A stretch of 64,000 nucleotides of DNA from contig CM068830.1 of assembly GCA_028554795.2 (NCBI GenBank), positions 43,136,337 to 43,200,336 on the forward strand, in the 5' to 3' direction. Positions 1-11,025 of this stretch are shown here, in pieces. Numbering within the stretch: position 1 is the first letter of the stretch; each line of letters begins with the position of its first letter. The translations under genes were made by a program, and so were the position numbers. Under the pieces are notes generated by a model, which saw only the letters and a program-made list of their open reading frames with translations, searched no databases and was not told the DNA's origin. The stretch comes from Sinohyriopsis cumingii. Its lineage: Eukaryota > Mollusca > Bivalvia > Unionida > Unionidae.

Positions 1-469
1 ACAAACATCAATGTGTTGGATTTAGAAATCAACAAATATTTGTAAGATTTTTCTATCTCCGAATGTCATTATGTGGCCAATTGTGATAGGTAAAATCTGA
101 CAGTTTTTACAGTAATATGGCAGCTGCTGCCAGCATTATAAAGATGGCCATCCTAGAGATTTTGTTTTAAATATAAACTTAGTGCCATGGAATTTTGTCT
201 GTACAAGCAGGCGGCCATTGGTCAGGGGGAGGGAAATTTTTAAGAGGTGGACCACTGTAATTTGTTTTTATCATTGAGGGGCTAGAACAAATTATCTTAA
301 CTGAATTTAAATCATATTTGTTGAACCAGCATTTTTTTGTTCGAACAATTTACATAAGATTTTCCAGTCTGCAAGATGTTCAGATTCTGAATTCATATTC
401 TTAGTGATATGGGACTATATTTTGCTTTCATAATAGTTTTTGACAAATTGAAGTTTTACATTCTTTCAG

Positions 470-604
470 TTTATGGGTCTCTACGACTATGACCCAAGCA
501 AACATTCCCCTCAAGATTACACAGAATGGGAGCTGAGCTTTAAGGCTGGTGACGTTATCATAGTATATGGACAAGAGCGACCAGATGGCTTCTATCATGG
601 AGAG
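470..604 (+). CDS. RIM-binding-protein-like SH3 domain, coding exon (N-terminal half of SH3)
   Basis: This exon encodes 45 residues, starting FMGLYDYDPSKHSP and ending ERPDGFYHGE, which is the first half of an SH3 domain. The ALYDY-type strand, the acidic RT loop and ELSFKAGDVI are all visible. It is bounded by an acceptor (ttctttcag, ending at 469) and a donor (gag|gtaaaa), and both ends fall between codons. The sequence most resembles the C-terminal SH3 of RIM-binding proteins (RIMBP/TSPOAP1), which tether RIM and voltage-gated calcium channels at presynaptic active zones; that family call is from memory. Upstream exons lie outside the window. It joins the exon at 1801. Another SH3 scaffold remains possible. 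Confidence 0.8.
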
Positions 605-1424
605 GTAAAACAAATCATGACTGTTACAGTTAAGTTGAACACAAGATATTAGCATTGCAAGGAAATTCAATTTGCTAAAATATTATTCAGGAATGGATTA
701 TTGGTTGATAAATTCTCCAAAAATGTATGTAGAGTATTTACAATTTATGAAAATTTAATAATGCTAAAATAAATTGTATGCCTAACAGAAAGTACAACTC
801 TTACATAATGCACCAATCACAGCTAGTGTTATTTCTGAATACAATGTTCCCTACACCTTAAGCTCCGCTCACCTGGGGTTGTACAATTGGTACCGATATA
901 CCATTTAGTGGATAGCCAGGCAGAGGTAAGGGAAAGTAATAGGTAAGAGTTTCTTCCCTTTGTATATATGGTACACACATGGAAAACATATTTTTTCATC
1001 TTTTTGGGAGAGCTGGATATGGGAGATAGAAGTTTATTTTCTTAACATTATTGTGATCAGAAAATCTATTGAAAGGAGAAACTCAGCTGCAACAATGTTG
1101 CCCATTTAGCTCAAATTAGAGCTTTTTAGTAATTAAATTAACTGATATAGTGAACATAATAGAATGGTTTTATTAGTTTAATTTATTAAATTTACCTGTG
1201 CATCAACAATATCTCAGTTAACTACACTTTAGTTACATGTTTTGTTTTGGTTCTGAAACTTAAAATATGTGAGTTTTTAAAGAACCTAATGTTTTAACTT
1301 GTTCTCTGCCATGGAAAAGGAGGTATAAACCTGAGAATTGCAATGGTTCATGAACATTGACCAGAAAAGCTTATAGAATGGTCTGTTGTCCATCTGACAT
1401 CTGTTTGCTTAGAGGTCGACATTA

Positions 1425-1583
1425 CAGTAAAATCTGTCTTGAGAGACCACTGTTATGAGAGACCACCTGTTTTGAAACCAGATTCTCCATGTACAGATGT
1501 ATTGATTATATAGTGTTATGACCTGTCATGAGAGACCATTGTGTTTTGGCACAAGAGGTAGTCTTTCAAGACAGGTTCCACTG
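1425..1583. mobile_element. TA-flanked MITE (Tc1/mariner/pogo-type), 159 bp
   Basis: The left end reads cagtaaaatctgtcttgaga and the reverse complement of the right end reads cagtggaacctgtcttgaaa. This gives terminal inverted repeats of about 26 bp with few mismatches, flanked on both sides by TA (1423-1424 and 1584-1585). No coding capacity. TIRs plus TA duplication are diagnostic of a Tc1/mariner-superfamily non-autonomous element. It sits in an intron of the SH3 gene. Confidence 0.8.
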
Positions 1584-1800
1584 TACAGGTTTTTCAGTAG
1601 CTTATGTTAGGCTGCTTTTGAAATCAATAATCGTTTAGTTTATTTGAGCATCTATAACAAGTTACAGAAAGACGGACAATGTATCAGTGCTGTTTGTATG
1701 AATCAGCGAATGAAAATCAATTAATCTGATTAATTAATTAAACATGATTGTCAGATTTTAAGTTTTTTCTTTGCATCATTGTATAATTTATCTCTTTTAG

Positions 1801-1875
1801 ATTAATGGCAAGAGAGGGCTTGTCCCTGCCAGTTTCATGGAGGAAATTCCTCAAGCCCCACCAAGGTCTAAAAAG
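1801..1875 (+). CDS. RIM-binding-protein-like SH3 domain, coding exon (C-terminal half of SH3)
   Basis: This 75-nt exon encodes INGKRGLVPASFMEEIPQAP and then PRSKK, the end of the SH3 fold. GLVPASFMEE matches the conserved G-x-V/I-P-x-N/S-F-hydrophobic signature that closes SH3 domains. The acceptor is tctcttttag, ending at 1800, and the donor is aaaag|gtaaag; both are phase 0, so it joins the exons at 470 and 7424 without a frame change. The reading frame continues open past the donor for about 50 codons, but this is intron. The residues GxxGLVPxxFxEE with a following basic tail agree with RIM-binding proteins. Confidence 0.8.
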
Positions 1876-2138
1876 GTAAAGGAATCTATTTATATTAAAA
1901 GTTTTCATTTAAGTAAACTGCCCATCCCACATCAAAGATTAAAACAGGTAGAGGCTTTTTTCATTGTACGCTTTCAGTTTGTTCCAACTCTTTTGTGCAC
2001 CTTATACTACCAGAATTTTCTGTTGAGACACTAAAGATCTTTTGACCAAATAAAAGTCATTAAGAATAGTGAGGTATAGTTTTTGACCCACAAATTACAT
2101 ATATACACACATACATGCCTTTCATGTTAGGTTGTGTT

Positions 2139-2140
<2 letters not shown>

Positions 2141-2214
<74 letters not shown>
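2141..2214. repeat. (TA)n microsatellite
   Basis: About 37 uninterrupted TA units. It borders the mosaic segment 2216-2450, which joins a 19-bp match to the SH3 exon to a piggyBac fragment. Confidence 0.97.
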
Positions 2215-2218
<4 letters not shown>

Positions 2219-2229
2219 CTTTAAGGCTG

Positions 2230-2453
2230 GTGACATTTACCTTAATTTCTCTGCTTATATCCAATTAAAATCCAAGAAAGTTTCACCATTTATTGCAAAT
2301 GAATTTGTCTACACAGTGATGTATTTTTTTTTCCTATTTGTCCAAGTCTTTCACAACTTATTTATACAGAATTTACAAAATTATGTGCAATGTTTATCTG
2401 CAAGAACTCGATCATCATCGCTGTCAGCATCCTCATCTTTGGACGATTCTATC
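2230..2453 (-). mobile_element. Internal fragment of a piggyBac element
   Basis: This segment is nearly identical to 2806-3000 inside the piggyBac copy downstream, sharing for example accttaatttctctgctta and aagaactcgatcatcatcgc. It lacks both TIRs and is bounded on each side by (TA)n tracts. On the minus strand it covers the acidic N-terminal region of the transposase. It looks like a truncated duplicate rather than an independent insertion. Confidence 0.7.
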
Positions 2454-2454
2454 T

Positions 2455-2455
2455 A

Positions 2456-2505
<50 letters not shown>
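2455..2505. repeat. (TA)n microsatellite
   Basis: About 25 TA units following a short CTAT stretch; it closes the right side of the piggyBac fragment. Confidence 0.95.
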
Positions 2506-2506
<1 letters not shown>

Positions 2507-2662
2507 TTTTCTTATAGACATTTTATAGCTACATGTATCATTATTTTGATCCAACCATTTTCATGTTCTCAGCTAAAATCATGGTTTATCTCTTCTATAC
2601 TCCCACTATATCTCCAGCTGCAGCTTCTGAGTATCCATCTTATGTGGCATGATTCAGATATG

Positions 2663-3457
2663 TTAACTCATTCAGCCCCAGACCCGTTATCAGTATCACT
2701 GCTGCTATGCCCCAGCAGCGCTAAGCTGTGTCTAGCTGCGTGTGCCCCAGAGCTTTTACCTGTTTGAAAAATTTTGTAAACATTGTGCACATGCATTCAC
2801 TCTTACCTTAATTTCTCTGCTTATATCCAATTAAAATCCAAGAAAGTTTCACCATTTATTGCAAATGAATTTGTCTACACAGTGGTGTATTTTTTTTCCC
2901 TATTTGTCCAAGTCTTTCACGACAAAATTATGTGCAACGTTTATCCGCAAGAACTCGATCATCATCGCTGTCAGCATCCTCATCATCGGACGATTCAATC
3001 TCAGAAACTTCTATGTCTGAATCGAAATCTCACAAAATATCCAACTGCCGAACATATCTTTCCTCAGCTTGCTCAGTATTTTCAAGATCAAACCCGAGAA
3101 ACTCCTCATTTTTGCTCTCATCAAAAATCACTCTTACGTCCGCCATCATTTACGATTTTTCATGACCAGAACACGTGTAGTTAAACCGCTTTCAAAACAG
3201 GAGCCCTTAGCTTCTGAACAATTCAAATTTCCGCAAATGAAAGTAAAATCATTTCTGATTGGTTTAATAGTTGTTAGTTCTTGGAATAAACCCATTTCTA
3301 ACCAATCAGAGACGTTGAATCTAACACACATTCATCACGCTTGGAGACGGGATCGGCCATTGAATGCAGTAAAAAAATCACGTCTACAGGCGGGATCGGC
3401 TATTGAATGCAGAAACCGGATCACGCCTACGGACGGGATCGGGGCTTAAAGGGTTAA
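2663..3457 (-). mobile_element. Non-autonomous piggyBac element, about 795 bp
   Basis: The element is bounded by TTAA at both ends (2663-2666 and 3454-3457), the piggyBac target. The ends form inverted repeats: the left reads ttaactcattcagccccaga, and the reverse complement of the right reads ttaaccctttaagccccgat. Inside, the minus strand keeps only a decayed acidic N-terminal piece of transposase (about 2940-3150, with runs such as ESSDDEDADSDDD). The same ends flank the larger copy at 4265-6806, so the two are relatives. Confidence 0.85.
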
Positions 3458-3608
3458 TGGCATTTTGATACACACATATACTTAAGGTGGAGAATTCAAG
3501 ATAATAATCATCTTATGAAACATACTTTTAATTTTCTGTGACCATGAATAATTATTAGCTGTTTGCCTCTTTATTATGTTTTCAACATTATAGTGCAAGT
3601 TATGTCTT

Positions 3609-3609
<1 letters not shown>

Positions 3610-3697
<88 letters not shown>
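3610..3697. repeat. (TA)n microsatellite
   Basis: About 44 TA units; produces spurious YIYI open frames on both strands. Confidence 0.97.
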
Positions 3698-3700
<3 letters not shown>

Positions 3701-4115
3701 GTGTGGGCATATTGTTTTAATATCCATACTTAGGAGAGAGAGAAAAAGGGGTGGGAGTACTGGCAAAATGTTCTTATTTTGAATTATATATAGGTGGTGG
3801 TGAGTAAACCAGATTACTCCAATTATTCTGCTTTTGAACGATCCCATTAACAAGTGCTTTCTGATCCGCATACCTATATTTCTGGAGCAGTCTTTATTGT
3901 GAATCACAGCAAACTACAAGGGTCATTGGCCCCAACCACTGTGTTACCAGTATCCAGCGCATTATCTTGCTAAACACTCGTTTATAAGTTGAGACCAGCT
4001 GCAAGCTGTACAGAACCAGATCTGCCATTTAATAATGCAGTTTAAGTAATCAGTAGAACAATCACTATAAACTTTTACCAGGGTCTGTTGTTTGCTGCTG
4101 GACTCGACTTACAAG

Positions 4116-4118
<3 letters not shown>

Positions 4119-4149
<31 letters not shown>
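4119..4149. repeat. (TA)n microsatellite
   Basis: About 15 TA units in the intron between the two piggyBac copies. Confidence 0.95.
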
Positions 4150-4151
<2 letters not shown>

Positions 4152-4264
4152 ATCACTGTTCCTTTTGATAAAAGCTTTGATTTTAGATGGCCTTACATAA
4201 AATGTTTCCTAGGGTGAAGTCACATTAAAGCAGTAATTGGATAAAAGAGATTGGGTAAAAGAGT

Positions 4265-6806
4265 TTAACTCATTCAGCCCCAGACCTGTTATCAGTATCA
4301 TTGCTGCTATGCCCCAGCAGCACTAAGCTGTATCTAGCTGCTTGTGCCCCAGAGAGTTTTTACCCGTTTTAAATATCATGCAAATGCATTCACTCTTACC
4401 TTAATTTCTGTTTTATATCCAATACAAATCCACAAAATTTTCAACAATTATTCCAAATGAATTTGTCTACACAGTTATGTATTTTTTTTTCCTATTTGTC
4501 CAAGTCTTTCACAACTTATTTATACACTATTTACAAAATTATGTGCAACATTTTTAGAAATATCATGTCATCAGCCCTTAATTTCATTGAAATAAACCAA
4601 GAAAATTTAATTTGTGATATGCTTTGAAACATTTCGCACATAAATTTACTTGGCATTGTTCACATCCTTTTGTTGGTTCAGATCGAACTTTGTTCAGTGG
4701 ACACATTTTGCAGGTTTTTTTTCTCTGGCATAGCCAAGCCAATGGCCAATGTTGACCTTGCTGAATCGAGGGTTGAACTTCTACTTATCTTTTCCTTTTA
4801 CCTACAAATCCTCCAAGTAGTTGATATGCAAGATTCATTCTAAACTCCAACTGGGTTCTAGCTCTTTCCCTGTTGTTTTTGGTGACGATATTATGGTTCC
4901 CTGATTCTTTCATCAGCAAATATGAATATACTTTTGAAATGTCGAAAAGAAAAAAAAACAGGTACTTCCACCATTTCAAGGACTTTCTACCAGACTAGTG
5001 CTGTAAGTTGCTCACATTTGATCAGCATTCTTCCTTGAGATAAGTTTTTTTAGAAAAAAAATATTCTTGCTCAGATTTATAGAAACAAATGTCTCTCGAA
5101 GGCATTGACACTCTCTTAGGCGAAAAGCGTTTCCTGGCATTGAAGACAAGACCATTTCTTTGTCTTAACTGTCAAGTCCTAAAACCATCCCTGAAAGTCT
5201 TCAGCAATAACAATATTTTCAAATTAACTTCTGTGGTACACATATTGGTCCACTCCAGTCATGTACATGTTGTACAGTTTGACTTGGAGTGGGCATGGAA
5301 TGTCCTTGATGGAACCATCTTTCTGCTTCTGGTAAACAGATGTGGCCTCACCGTCACAGTTGGTACACAGTATAGTGATATTCTTCTTGTCACGCCAAAC
5401 TGTAACTCTCATGTCTCCTTTCTGTTTAATTATGCTTTGGCCCTGCTCCTTCAGCTTTACTTTTTGTAATCCAGATGGAAGACCCTTTCGATCTGATTGA
5501 ACTGTTCCACAGCCATACGTACCTTTTTGTCGAAGCTGAAGAAATGGGTCTGGAGATGTGAAAAAAAACTGTCAGTGTAGATATGGTGTCCAAGATGAAG
5601 CAAAGGTTCCATCAAATCAAGAACAACCCTTTGTCCAAGATTCAATTCTGGATTGTTGTCAGTCCTGCCACTATAAACCTGAAAGTCCCCATCATATCCA
5701 TTATGAGGATCTGCTGGAACCCATACTTTGATGCCTGTCTTGGTTGGTTTTAAAGGCACATACTGCTTAAAGGCCATTCATCCTGAAAATCCAATCATTG
5801 CCTCATCCATGGACACCTCATGATGTGGGTTGTATTCTCTAGTGCTTGTGTTACGAATATGCTCCAATATTGGTCAAATGTGGGCCAGTTTGTTGTGACC
5901 AGGTGTTCTTCGAGGTGGGTTGTTGCTGGTGTTAGTCACATGAAAATATTTCTGTAGATTTTCAAATCTTGCACAACTAAATTTCAGTTCAATGCAGGAA
6001 GGATGGAAAAGTTTGTCCTTATACTGTACCAATACATATCTCTGGCAGGTGCTGGAAGGACTCCCATAATAACATCAGCTCCAATCAGGGCTTTTATCTC
6101 GTCTGGTGCTGTTAGATACCACGTTTTGTTTGGTGATACCAAGATGCATTTTTTGGGCATATGCATTGGTTTCATTTGCAATGTCCGAGTACATTTCCTC
6201 TGGAAATAACAAATAAAAAATATTGATTTCTCTTTTTTCCTTGTCCATGTTCGTTGTAGGTCTGGGATTTGGTCCACTAAAATCATAGATTTGGACAGTC
6301 TGAAGATGATCGCTCCAATCTGCTAGATCCGCAAAAACTCTGTCATCATCGCTATCAGCATCCTCTTCTTTGACGATTCAGTCTCAGAAACTTCTGTGAG
6401 AATCTAAATCTCGCAAAATATCCAACTGCAGAAATATTTTTCCTCTGCTTGCTCAATATTTTCAGCATCAAACCAGAGAAACTCCTCATTTTCGCTCTCA
6501 TTGTCATCAAAAATCACTCTTATGTCTACCATTATTTATGTGTAGTGAAACTGCTCTCTATTAGTAACCCTTGGTTTCTGAACAATTTAAATTTGCACAA
6601 AGGAAAATAAAATCATTTTTGATTGGTTTAATATTGGTCTGATTCTTGGATAAAACCCATTTGTTGTATCTAGCACACATTCAACACGACTGGAGACAGG
6701 ATCGGCCATTGAATGCAGTAAACAAACCACGACTACAGACGAGATCAGCCATTGAATGCAGAAACCAGATCACACGTACAGATGGGATAGGGGTCGATCG
6801 AGTTAA
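4265..6806 (-). mobile_element. piggyBac transposon, about 2.5 kb, inactive
   Basis: TTAA flanks the element (4265-4268 and 6803-6806). The left end (ctcattcagccccagacctg) matches that of the 795-bp relative, and the right end reads gatgggataggggtcgatcg, a slightly degraded form of the relative's right end. It contains a full-length but broken piggyBac transposase on the minus strand. It lies in the last intron of the SH3 gene, antisense to that gene. The copy at 2663-3457 looks like an internally deleted derivative of this family. Confidence 0.88.
4584..6532 (-). pseudogene. piggyBac transposase (DDE_Tnp_1_7), decayed
   Basis: Fragments in different minus-strand frames follow the order of a piggyBac transposase. 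An acidic N-terminus lies near 6532-6300. The core entry WYLTAPDEIKALIGADVIMG lies near 6120. A catalytic-core stretch at 5777-5457 includes KVWVPADPHNGYDGDFQVYS and IYTDSFFSHL. It is followed by a segment at 5412-5224 (VWRDKKNITIL, then YNMYMTGVDQ), and a Cys-rich C-terminus near 4730-4590 (CKMCPLN, CEQCQVNLCAKCFKAYH). These are family hallmarks: the DDE core and the cross-brace zinc finger that binds the element ends. Several frameshifts and stops separate the pieces, so no transposase can be made. The exact order of lesions would need alignment to a family consensus. Confidence 0.85.
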
Positions 6807-6913
6807 ACTATATCAATGCTGCAGTTTTCATATCTCTAAAATAAATCATTGTCAACATCTGTTATAATGTCTGTGACTCCAGCAATGCTTTATGTCAGAT
6901 TATTAGACTAAAA

Positions 6914-7117
6914 CAGGGGTCATCAACCTGTTTTTACATAGCGTGCCACTTTTGTCCGGATTAATTATGAAATGAATGAGCAAGTGCCACCAGCAAGAGA
7001 GTAACACTGTTAAAATTGAGAATTTTGGCTGCCCATCATGTGCTACACAAACCCTTTTGATATGCCACCTTGGGATGCTTACTGGTCTAAAACCTCACCA
7101 CTGGCTGCTGATCCCTG
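6914..7117. mobile_element. hAT-like MITE, 204 bp
   Basis: The left terminus is CAGGGGTCATCAACCTG and the reverse complement of the right terminus is CAGGGATCAGCAGCCAG, an imperfect 17-bp TIR of the common hAT form. The flanking 8-mers, gactaaaa (6906-6913) and gtctaaaa (7118-7125), match at 7 of 8 positions, as expected for an old 8-bp duplication. A 20-bp piece of the right flank (ggtctaaaacctcaccactg) is also present just inside the right end. Confidence 0.7.
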
Positions 7118-7423
7118 GTCTAAAACCTCACCACTGCCATTTCTGTCCATAGCTGAAATTGGCCCAAATTGTGGCACAGTGGATCTGGGATTATTTTGTC
7201 CTTAGCTCCAACTAATTTCTACATTAAACTTGAGAAAACAATTTCTTTATTTGAATCAGCTTGATTGTAACAGGTGAAATTACCATTTCCGTATTTTTAA
7301 TTATCAGTATGACAATATTTAAAACAGCTTTTTTTCTATATAAATTGGTCATTTTTAACCCTATCCCTATTAAATCTTTTAATTAAACCCCATTCATGCC
7401 TACAACTGTGTTCTTTGTTTCAG

Positions 7424-7492
7424 GCCAACATGAAAGGAAAGAAAGTTGACAAAGATGGCAAATCCACTGAAGAAGTACAGAAGAAAAGATGA
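7424..7492 (+). CDS. RIM-binding-protein-like gene, last coding exon
   Basis: This short terminal exon encodes ANMKGKKVDKDGKSTEEVQK, KR and a TGA stop. The acceptor is ttctttgtttcag, ending at 7423. It gives the SH3 protein a Lys-rich, disordered C-terminal tail of 22 residues. The tail itself carries no recognisable domain; assignment rests on the phase-0 splice fit with the SH3 exons and on position. The preceding intron of about 5.5 kb is packed with microsatellites and transposons. The 3' untranslated region follows; AATAAA sequences occur near 8643 and 8872, but the true poly(A) site cannot be fixed. Confidence 0.65.
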   Translation, partial: ANMKGKKVDKDGKSTEEVQKKR

Positions 7493-7549
7493 CCCTAATA
7501 CAATGATGCCATGAAAAATTAAACTTGCATTAACTCATGAAAAACTAAC

Positions 7550-7622
7550 TAGTAATCACCATCTGGTCATTCTAGTAATCACCACTGTGTCATTCTAGTA
7601 ATCACCATTGTGTCATTCTAAC
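7550..7622. repeat. 23-bp tandem repeat, three copies
   Basis: Three copies of ctagtaatcaccaytgtgtc plus att, in the probable 3' untranslated region of the SH3 gene. Confidence 0.9.
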
Positions 7623-7667
7623 TTAAAAAATTTTCCTTGGAGAAGATATCTCCATTGCATCACACTT

Positions 7668-7742
7668 TTTGCTCCAAAATATATTTGTTAATCAATGTAG
7701 AATTAAGCATAGATTCAGGTAAACATCATATTTTGGAGCAAA
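7668..7742. repeat. Perfect 15-bp inverted repeat (possible 3' UTR hairpin)
   Basis: TTTGCTCCAAAATAT at 7668-7682 is perfectly repeated in inverted orientation at 7728-7742, with a 45-nt spacer. It could fold as a stem in the 3' UTR of the SH3 gene or be the relic of a tiny MITE. Confidence 0.75.
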
Positions 7743-10071
7743 GAACTGAGAAGGTTTTTATATTATTATGGACCAATGTCCTAACTGTTTTGTCAATTTA
7801 ACAAAAATTATGCTTACATTTATCTACGACTTGTGCTTCCAGTCTGTACTAAACATTTTATTAGGTAAATTAATGATAAATTTTTAATTTCATATTGCTG
7901 TATTAATTACATTTTTACAATATTTCACGTACAAATTTTACACAGAAATATCTCAGAACATTACGGACAAAAGATGAAGAGTGAGGATTTTAATAATATT
8001 TATTGAGAAAAATAATGCATTAGTACAAGACAAAAAAATCTATCATGCCATTCATTTGCATGTAGTCATGTATTTTAAAATCATTTGAGGTTAGATTGTT
8101 TCTTGTCACAGTCGTATTGACAATTTGGAGGGCAATATTTTTATGAATTATGAATGCTGAAGCAATCCATGTTGAACTTGTTGTCATGACTTTTATTTGC
8201 ATTCGTTTGATTAGAAATTCTTTCCTTGCACATGGCTTGATTGTCTTGTGCTGTTAGTTGCAATATATTTAATAATTCTAACAGAATATATGATGTCAAT
8301 CGAATGGTTTGACCAACATGCATTAACAGTTGTTGATTTGATGTGGATTTGCATAATTTGGGGATTTACATAATTTGGGGAATATCTGCTTATGAACCAA
8401 GACTTTATTAAGCAGAGTATTCTTTTACAGAACTAAGTTTTGTAATGTTTAATTATCCCCTACCTTTCCTGTGTTAATACTAAAGACGTATTGATTCAAA
8501 TTACAGAGCCTAATTTTATCAAACTTTTAGACCTTTTAAAGAAAAGTTATAACGCTCAATAGCTCCTAGACAGGAATGCAACATTTTTGTCTACATAAAG
8601 GTTGAGGTTTTCTTTTACAGTAATTCTATAAATCGCATCAACAATAAATATTCTAAACTTTCAGTGGTTTAAAGATAGTTCATTTCATGACTTTCATTCA
8701 TTTTATTTTGTATTAATGGGACTGTTATAGTTTGAAATATGCCTAATACTAAATACAGCATAAATTTTCATCTATAATTTACACCAGTTTCATCCTAATA
8801 ATCTAGATGTAAAAATACATGCTTCATTGGACTTACAATTACATTTTCATTCTTTTTATTCTGTGATAAGAAATAAAACATGATACATATATTGCCCATT
8901 TGTATCAGATTTTTTGGCAATACTTCACTCATTTTTTTGTTAATTTTTGTAAGTTTTGTACTTGTTGATATATATAAAAAAAGTAGTATGGCCTGTTATG
9001 ATATGCAATAAATGTAAAATACAAGGCATTTAAAAGGCCACAATTCAATGCAAATACAATTTTAATTATATATGTATCTATAAATGTGTAGAGACCATAT
9101 GAAGAACTTTTCAACTTTTCAAAGGATTTGCCATATTTGGTGCTGTACTTTATAGGTAGAAAGTAACTAGAGCAACATGAAGGTTGGAAAATGAAATAAG
9201 TTTGCAAGAATATCCTCTGGATTGAAACAACTTTTACAGTTACTTTTATGTATATTATGAACCTGTAGTTGCTATACAGACTCGTCGAATCAAAGTTGTT
9301 ATTTATATTTTTTATAGCGATAAAAATGCATTCAATATTAACCAGTCTTTGTTGTGCTTTTACCCCACACAAAGTACAAAACAAAAAAGGCATGAAAGAT
9401 GTCCTCACTTACTTGGCCAATATAACACGTGAAGTTAAATGTTAAAGTATAAAGAAATTCTATTAAAATCCACTGTGCCATTTTAAACGTGCCCAATTGA
9501 TTTCAAAGATTTGCATCAGTAATCCATGCTATGAGAGTTGCCGTGATTGATTTAGTTGAGATATCACTAGGTCAAATCCAATCAATCTCCAATACATTGG
9601 ATTGCTGATTCCTTCGTGAAATTTAGTTTCAAAATTGTACCCAAAAAAATCACAGAACTGATGTTAAACCCCAATCATAAATAATTTTAAAAAATGAACT
9701 CAGATTATCGAGACACCTAAGGATACAGAACACAGTTTACCAGGCTGTCCGATTGAGCAACCTTCTCCAAGAACCCATAGCTTTTCACCATGGCAAATAT
9801 TTTACAACAGTAACCTGGTCCTGCCCCATTTATTTTTGCTGGACACAGTATCCTGGATTATTATGTGCTCAATTATTTTCTCCGTTATTTTCACACTGTC
9901 AGAATTGTGCAGTATTTTCCATACTATATAGCTTCACACTGCATGATATGTCTAAAAATAGAATCATGAATTAGGAACTACTCTGTAAACAAACCATACA
10001 TACTCTTGTTGTAGACACTTTAGCTTTCAGTTGATTAGACTTTGTGAATGAACTAAACAACCTTTTTCATC
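7743..10071. other. AT-rich intergenic DNA without a recognisable gene
   Basis: Possible 3' UTR remainder and spacer. Potential AATAAA signals occur near 8643 and 8872 on the plus strand. The longest frame (8929-9408, minus) has a composition typical of AT-rich chance frames. I see no gene here. Confidence 0.6.
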
Positions 10072-10709
10072 CATTTTCGTATTTTGCATAGGGTTAGGAT
10101 TTTAAAGAAAAAGAATTTCCCCAGCTTTCCTCACTGGTTATACTGGCTATTTAAAAAAGACCTTGCATATCTTAGGTATAATTCAAAGAACCTTTAATTC
10201 CCTTTATTTTGGTGTATGATTGATGGGTGTAATATGGGTTACAGAGTATACAGCTTGGCCTTACTCCAGATGTGCACCTTTCAAAACAGTGCTAGCTCCA
10301 CTTGGTCATTTTCACTTCCTGAACTTCAGAGGTAAATTGTATGAAAATGAGCCGATAACTTTTTTTACATTTTATATATTTGGTAATTCATTCACTGCAC
10401 TTTCAGAAACTGGTATTGTCTAGTCTGGCAAAATTAATTTTCCCTATTTTAATAGCTGCTATGGATAGTGTACTTCAGACTAATTCAGACTGATTTTTTA
10501 GCACAAGGGAGCAGTCATTTTAGTTAGCAGTGTGTTTAAATCATGTACAATTTCCAAAAGTACAATATCCAAAGAAATATAATCCACATTACATTAATGT
10601 AGCATAGAGGTATGCCAACATTCTCTCCATTGTGCATGTTTTAAATGCAAACAACTTCATCTTACATACATCACTCTCTCAAAAGTACATAATAATTGGT
10701 GAGCGTCCC
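10072..10709 (+). repeat. Unnamed interspersed repeat, copy A (about 640 bp)
   Basis: The segment is closely similar over its whole length to the reverse complement of 48371-49020. Both contain ttactccagatgtgcacctt and ttggtcattttcacttcctg. The shared open frame (10220-10423, about 67 codons) is also retained in copy B, but its sequence has no recognisable domain. Copy B has imperfect terminal inverted repeats, suggesting a non-autonomous DNA transposon. Confidence 0.75.
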
Positions 10710-10810
10710 GAAAGTTAATGATGTGGACGAGTTCACTGTGTCAGAAACAAAACTTTCAAACAAGCAAACAGATGAACATGATACTCGCAATGTCAACAAC
10801 AAATGAGAGT

Positions 10811-11025
10811 TGTTGTTGTTGTGGGATTTAACGCCATTTTTCAGCACACGATAGGCTATGCATGGCAGTATTAATGGTGGAGGAAGAACCACTGACCCAC
10901 AAGAAGCTACTGGCAAGCTTTCTCAAATACCCACATTGGCCGAATCCTAGATTCGAACCCACGCAGAGAGAGGTGAGATGGCAGTGATCCGTAACGGACA
11001 GCGCTTTAGACCACTCGGGGGCCCC
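10811..11025 (-). mobile_element. tRNA-derived SINE, copy 1
   Basis: On the minus strand the element starts ggggccccgagtggtctaaa with an A-box-like region, then the B box gggttcgaatc, a body containing gccagtagcttcttgtgggt, and a (CAA)n tail. The same family occurs at 53841-54088 and, with a damaged head, at 12567-12771. The head looks derived from a Ser/Leu-type tRNA; the body with its conserved ggttcttcctccaccat block is the SINE-specific part. Confidence 0.82.

Noticed and set aside
2115..2767. Open frames with YIYIYI runs
   Set aside because: Encoded by TA microsatellites and piggyBac fragments.
8929..9408. 159-codon minus-strand frame
   Set aside because: AT-rich chance composition, no domain, no promoter or splice support.
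10220..10423. Conserved small protein shared with 48660-48860
   Set aside because: The similarity is explained by the two copies of an interspersed repeat; no evidence of selection on the frame.
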